From the NCBI GenBank assembly GCA_050084515.1, contig CM114271.1:54312001-54376000 (forward strand): a DNA stretch of 64,000 nucleotides, read 5' to 3'. The notes beneath the pieces are model-generated. The model was not told where the DNA came from and ran no database searches. It saw only the letters and a program-made list of their open reading frames with translations. This stretch comes from Blasia pusilla (taxonomy: Eukaryota; Marchantiophyta; Marchantiopsida; Blasiales). Position numbers and translations under genes: made by a program. Position 1 is the first letter of the stretch, and each line of letters begins with the position of its first letter. Shown here one piece after another: positions 58,785 through 64,000 of the stretch.

Positions 58785-60525
58785 CTACTCGTACTCTACC
58801 ATCCTCCCACACACGGAGAATATGTGTTCCCTCCAATCGATACCTCTTAGCACGTTGAAGAACACGGTCTTGCTCCTTGGCACCCTACTGGTCCGTAGGA
58901 ACTCCAACACCAATGCATCATCATGAATATCAAGCTTATCCGTACCATCATCTCCAACCTTAGGATTTGAAGGCTGGCCATCTACCCTCTGACTAGAGTA
59001 AGATTTCATGTGGTCCTCCATACTAGAGTCCACCCGTAACCAACATAAAAAGGCAGATGCATGCCAACCTCGCACCATCTCCTCATCAACCTCGCCATGC
59101 CATCTAGCCCTAGTTGCATCCTCTTGGCTAGTACATAGGTTCCTACCCAACCCATCAGCATCAAGGTTGGCAACTCCAGGTCTATGTACCACTTGGAAGT
59201 CATACTCATGTAAGATAAGAGCCCACCGTGCAAGCTTCCCTGTAAGCTTGTCAGACTCCATCAACCACTTGAGCGGCTGGTGATCAGTAACAAGGGTAAA
59301 TTGTGTGCCTAACAAGTAACACCTAAAGTGTGCCACAACCCACACTACTGCCAAGCACTCTCCCTCATATGAACTATAGCGACTCCATTTGCATTATCTG
59401 AACGACTTGCATAGGCCACCACAAACTCCATGTACTCATCATCATGTTGTGTCAACACCGCTCCAAGTCCCAACCTACTCCAATCAGTGTGTAACTGAAA
59501 TGGGCCCCCTCTGATAGGTCTCCTCAAGATAGGCGCTGCCACCAACTGGGCCTTGAGCTCCACAAAAGCCTTCTCCTGATCATCTCCCCAGTGCCACTTC
59601 TGATCTGATTTTAGCAATTGGTTCAAAGGCTTTGCCATAACACTAAATCCCTTCACATACCTCCGATAGTAGTTCGTCAATCCCATGAATGCCCGAACTC
59701 TACTCACATCTACCGGACGAAGAATAAGTGCAGTAGCCTCCACCTTTGCTTGTTGAACTCCCAAACCACCTGGATAGATCTCATGACCCAAGTACTCAAC
59801 ATCCTCATGGAAGAACTTACACTTTCCTAGATGCAAACGTAGACCATGAGCTTTCAACCGCTCAAACACAATCTGCAAATGTATCTGATGCTCCTCCACC
59901 GTGTTACTGAACACCAAGATATCATCAATGTAACACCGAACAAAATCCAACCCTACTAGGATCCTGTCCATCACTCTCTGAAACTCGGCAGATGCATTTT
60001 TCAACCCAAAGGGTAAGAATTTCCACTGGTACAAACAATCCTTGCCATGAGAGTTGACACCCCAAAATGTTGTCTTGGCCTTGTCACTCTCTCGAATTGG
60101 CAACTGATGGTATCCTGCCCGAAGATCCAAAGTACTAAAAATCTTTTCTTGTCCCACCACATCAAAGATCTCCTCAGGTGTAGGCATGACATACCTATCA
60201 GCCTTGGTCTGCCGATTGATAAGATGGTAATCTCCACACATCCGCCTATCCATGTAGTTGCCATGCACATCCTTTTTAGCAGGCATGACAGTGGTTGATG
60301 CATACTCTCCATGCGACAACTCCACTAATCCAGCCTCCAAAAGGTCCACCGTCCTACTATGAATCAAGTCCCTCTCCATATCACTATATCGGTAGGGACA
60401 ACGGAAGATTGGCGAATCACTAGCCAAATCAATCCGTATACGGGGTCCAATCAAAGCATCCAACTCCTTCATGCTAAAGGCAAAACAACTCCTATAAGTA
60501 CGAAGGAACTATGTCAAGCGTCGTT
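58785..60525 (-). pseudogene. Gypsy copy D reverse transcriptase and RNase H, one frameshift
   Basis: The 375-codon frame at 59345-60472 holds a nearly whole RT. It has GLVELSHGEYASTTVM, RRMCGDYHLINRQ, FSTLDLRAGYHQLPI, FLPFGLKNASAEFQ, the catalytic CYIDDI, HLGKCKFFHEDVEYLGH, VRAFMGLTNYYRRY, and the start of RNase H with HTDWSRLGLGAVL. A frameshift near 59350 leads to 58785-59354, which continues RNase H (TDHQPLKWLMES) and a long spacer to the integrase. This is the best preserved RT of the four copies. The catalytic Asp pair is intact. Confidence 0.92.
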
Positions 60526-60613
60526 TCTCACCTCCCGTAAGCTTGGGCCCAAGTAATGGCTCCCAAGTCTCCTCCACTGGCACACTAGAGGGAGAGGACG
60601 ACGCCATTGGTTG

Positions 60614-62000
60614 CTATGCAACCCCCTCACAAGATGGTACACCCTTAGCTATACCATCATCTGAGCAAATAACTCCTCCACCAGCATGAGCAACCAACTC
60701 CACATGCCCATCCATTACATCCCATTTACTCCAAGGATGCAAAATACTATTCTCCTCGCCCCCAGCCGATGACTCTACCATTGCGGTAGCCATCGAGCTC
60801 ATCACAAGGGGTGGAAGACCCATAGACATAGTCCGAAGTCGACATTGCTCGGCCATACAAAGACTCAAAATCCAAGTCAAACAATTCAGGTCCATGGCCT
60901 GACCCAACACATGACGTTGTGAAGCCTGAGAAATGGAAGCAACCGCTGTCACACCAATAGCAAATCCCATCGCACGCTCTCTCTCATCAGCGTTAGGCTC
61001 CACCAACTGTCGCACATGAGAATCCCATACAAGCCCGGGACCACCTTCCTTGTAGGCATGTGACGAGAGGAAAACTCACAAATATGGGTAGTGCCATCCT
61101 AGGCTGGCCCACACGGTTCACCACTACCATGGGTGACCGATCAATAACGCTCACCACGTGAGAAAGTTGCCCAGTATCCAAGATACTATCCACTGTAAGG
61201 CGAGGATCCCGCTGCACTGCATCATATGCTCGACGTAGAACCTCCCTAGGCAACAAGTTTGTCCACCACAAGCATGGACGATGTGCACGCGAGCCAACTC
61301 GCGCTGCATCCAAAAACATCGTTGGTCCAATCCAAGACAGCACCTCATGAACACTCGCCATCATCCAGGCCCAAGTGTCACCCAACAATGGAACATTCTC
61401 CAGAATGTAAGCTGGAGCACGTGCCTGATGAACCTGAAGATGTCATAACACCCGAAATATCTCCCAAAACAATCGAGACCTAGGGTCGTGTAATCCCTCA
61501 TCACGACCACCACGTGTATGACCCTGACATGGCCATCCAGCAATCACCAAATCCATAGGACAAACCCTCTCAAGGTCCTGCGCCCCCAACGATGCAATGT
61601 GTGACGGAAAAGCACACTGGTATCCACGAATAGTTGATGGCGGCAACAACTCAGCATATCTGCGCATCATTTGACCAATATGTCGGGATGAGACTCTCTG
61701 GGCTGTCTCATCTCGCTCCACATACACGTATCTCCGCATAGGAATATCGGCCTGCAACACTACAGCCAAACCAATGCTAATCCCACCAAAGATATCTAAC
61801 ACACAAATGCCCTCCGGCGGATACTGCCATACAATGGGTGTAGTATCCAAAGGAGATAACCCAACTGGACCAAAAGTAGGAGTCCGCCGTGGGGCCACCT
61901 CTTCCTCGTGAGGTATAACAGCCTCACACCAAGCCTCCTGCACTAGGCGATCAACCTCTTGCCGTAGTGCACCGCGTAAACTCCAAAGTGGCACATCCAA
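60614..62000 (-). pseudogene. Gypsy copy D cytosine-C5 DNA methyltransferase, best preserved
   Basis: One frame from 62087 to about 61075 with a single TGA (61443-61445, where Arg is expected) holds most of the enzyme. Motif I is VLDIFGGISIGLAVVL, followed by YVYVERDETAQRV. Motif IV is DLVIAGWPCQGHTRG with the catalytic Cys, then DPRSRLFWEIFRVL. Motif VI is AYILENVPLLG. Motif VIII is SRAHRPCLWWTNL. A frameshift near 61060 leads to 60614-61015 with motif IX (ERERAMGFAIGVT) and motif X (HVLGQAMDLNCLTWIL). Order and spacing are those of an unpermuted DNMT3/DRM-like catalytic domain of about 330 residues. The block between VIII and IX would be the target-recognition side. It lies between protease and RT. 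Confidence 0.9.
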
Positions 62001-62087
62001 CGATGAGGATGCCACTACTGCAAAACTAGGGACCTCATCTACCTCCTCATGCACAGGAGAATCCATAGCATAAAGATTACCCTCCAA

Positions 62088-62760
62088 AAAGTCTCATGGC
62101 CAAGTGACTACTCCACTAAAACCAGCCACAAATGCTAATACTGTTGGGGAAGACCCTCCTAGTCGAGCCCCATAAATAAATCTCACAGGAACGTGGCTCA
62201 TACGTCCATGCCCGGACTGCCAACCAGATCTAGTAGTCCATCTGAAAACCCATCGGGTACAATACTGTCTCAGTCTCAGTCCAGTAGTCCATCTGAAAAT
62301 CCATCGGGTACAATACTGCTCCTCCAACTAGTACATCATACGACTCGGCTGATGTGACCACTACAGGTACTCCCAACCGGGAGCTATCAGTCGCATGATC
62401 TGGTCTCAACTGTACAGACAACTTCTCCTGTGTCATGAATTGAGACCTATCATTGGCTCCTCCTAGTGATGTTTGAATCTGGAATGGGCGAGGCTCAAGC
62501 TATGACCTCCGAATATCCAAACCAATACATGCCGCCTTTCCCAACATCAAAGGTTGAGCACCAGAGTCTAACAAGACTCTATCTGGTCTATACACCTATC
62601 GTGTAGGACTCACCAATCGTAATATCCCACTGCGGTTATCCAACATACATACACTAGGTGTAAGCCTCTCACGATCAATGGCTGGTCGGGCTGGTAATGC
62701 ATCCATCTTTGCTATTGCTGCCTGCCAAGTAGCACTGGTACTAAATGCTACACTTGACAT
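62088..62760 (-). pseudogene. Gypsy copy D aspartic protease, with 51-bp tandem duplication
   Basis: The active site near 62560-62590 reads LLDSGAQPLMLGKA, with the catalytic Asp-Ser-Gly-Ala intact. It is followed by a stop after IRRS. The fragment at 62230-62436 has YDVLVGGAVLYPMDF. A 51-bp in-frame duplication (62232-62267 repeated at 62283-62318) puts a second LYPMGFQMDY directly after the first. This is unusual in the protease C-terminal half and is not in copies A to C. The C-terminal tail leads into the methyltransferase frame at 62087. Confidence 0.8.
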
Positions 62761-63110
62761 AGAGGGTCACTCCTCCACAACACCCTCATCCACCTCAATA
62801 CGTGTAGCAGTAACACCCCCACGTTCACACAACGAGGCTGCTAGCTGAAATACATGAGCTAAGTCAACTCCTAAAGCCATCAGCTCCGTGGCTGAAAACA
62901 ATGGGGATCCCAACACTGAAGTTGCCATCCACAGTATTGCACTGGATGCTGCATCCGTGTCTACTACATGCGATGTAGATGCCTAAGTCCCCACTGTAGG
63001 CTCAATAGGCTACGTAGGAACCATGGATGGAGTCCTAAGCACCTCAGACAACAAGAATGATTGGGGAAGCCTAGCCTGCCTCCCAGCCTCACCCTCTATG
63101 GGTCCAACTC
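62761..63110 (-). pseudogene. Gypsy copy D gag-protease spacer, degenerate
   Basis: This corresponds to 15270-15851 in copy B. Short frames with stops carry a related residue pattern (PSMVPT, then LSDVLRTPS-like). No domain was recognised. Confidence 0.5.
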
Positions 63111-64000
63111 CACAGTAGCACCACGTGGCTCTAATGCTCGAGTGGCTCCTCTCATAACTGCAGTTGATGCCTCAACCTGTGCTGCACTCGCCATATAAGA
63201 GAGATCATCCCCTCCATAAGAGGTGGAAGCCCTTGCTCCCGAACCTGCTCTATGTTGGATACCAACCATAGTACCCAACCTCTGCTCCAACTGCTCAATC
63301 CTGGCAGCCATAGCTGACTCTGTCGTACTGGTAGGGGTAGCCACCGTAGGCTCTCCAACCACTGGTCCACCTCTACCACCCCTACCATCTCTACCACCTC
63401 GGCCTCTCAAAGCTACTCCACCACGGCTGCGGCCTGATCTCAACTCTGGATGAAGATCAAAGCAACGCTCTCAAGGATGACCTGGTCTTACGCAATGATC
63501 ACACTGAGTTGGGGCCGACTGAGGCCCATACTCCAAAGTCCGTCTTCCATCCTCTTGGGGACAAAACCTCCTAACATGATCACCTCCACATGTCCAATAT
63601 GACTGTCCTTGCTACGGTGCAGCAAATGAAGGCAATGGCCTCTGCGCAAATGTCCCTCTAGGACCTGACTGAGGTCGTGTGTACCCTCCACGACTCCCAC
63701 TACTACTACCACCTCCACTACTACCAGACTGTGAGATGGAATGTTGAACACAAGAAGTAGTAGTTGTATCCCTACTGAATTCGGATGTCACCACTCTCGC
63801 ATCCACCATGTTAAGCTCAATCTTCTCAGATAGAGCAAACACATGGGCCAATGTGGGTGAATCATCACTCATAAGAGTAGCATCACGTACCCTGCGGCGC
63901 AACTCTCTATCCAAGATCCCATACCAAAATTGGACTTCCTGAGTCTCAGTCACACCCTCGGTAACTGAAATCAAGCGTCGCATACGAGTGTATGCCTCAC
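63111..64000 (-). pseudogene. Gypsy copy D gag, C-terminal part, cut by window edge
   Basis: The fragment at 63612-63983 has the end of the capsid-like domain (RRLISVTEGVTETQ, FWYGILDRELRRRVRD) and a Ser/Gly-rich linker. Near 63540-63600 a first knuckle (WTCGGDHVRRFC) has lost its first Cys to Tyr. Near 63440-63500 a second knuckle, CDHCVRPGHP, a stop, then ERC, keeps Cx2Cx4Hx4C spacing. The fragment at 63096-63443 is an Arg/Gly-rich stretch (GRGGRDGRGGRGG) followed by a possible short coiled coil (AARIEQLEQRLGTM). The N-terminal part is outside the window. Confidence 0.8.

Overview
This is repeat-rich nuclear DNA of a plant type. The evidence is LTR retrotransposons of both the Ty3/gypsy and Ty1/copia superfamilies, a copia primer-binding site close to the complement of initiator tRNA-Met, nested insertions, solo LTRs, a LINE-like remnant, foldbacks and AT-rich gene-poor DNA. 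No intact host gene, rRNA or tRNA was recognised. I cannot name the species. Methyltransferase-bearing retrotransposons have been reported in a charophyte alga and in dinoflagellates, so an early-diverging green-plant lineage would fit, but that is inference.

Four copies of one unusual Ty3/gypsy lineage lie on the minus strand. Copies A (about 1-9768) and B (9769-19448) are head to tail and share one LTR-like block. Copy C (34952-42578) lies inside an older plus-strand LTR (34447-34951 and 42579-42703). Copy D (56745 to the right edge) is a divergent, better preserved relative inserted in a copia reverse transcriptase. Read on the minus strand, the coding order is gag with two CCHC knuckles, aspartic protease, DNA cytosine-C5 methyltransferase, reverse transcriptase, RNase H, integrase, and a C-terminal PHD finger. 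All four copies carry stops, frameshifts or deletions. The order and the catalytic motifs are shared, so this is an inherited architecture and not a chance fusion.

From 19449 to 34446 the window holds a LINE zinc-binding tail (19604-20029), several perfect or near-perfect foldbacks, a 144-bp tandem duplication, a GA microsatellite and long stretches with no recognisable gene. From 42704 to about 51560 it is again gene-poor. From about 51560 to 56744 there is a decayed plus-strand Ty1/copia element (LTR, PBS, gag, protease, integrase, start of RT). Its gag is split by a minus-strand solo LTR (53190-54008) and its integrase by a plus-strand solo LTR (55392-56010). Its RT is cut by gypsy copy D.

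Insertions give a relative chronology: the plus-strand LTR (34447 and on) is older than copy C, which is older than the solo LTR inside its methyltransferase (39973-41003). The copia element is older than both of its solo LTRs and copy D. Most of the LTRs share termini close to TGTCR at the start and GCGCACGACA at the end, which suggests one related group of elements with LTRs from about 475 to 1031 bp. The methyltransferase plus PHD architecture is the strongest candidate here for an under-described system: a retrotransposon polyprotein that carries both a DNA-methylation writer and a chromatin-reader-like domain.
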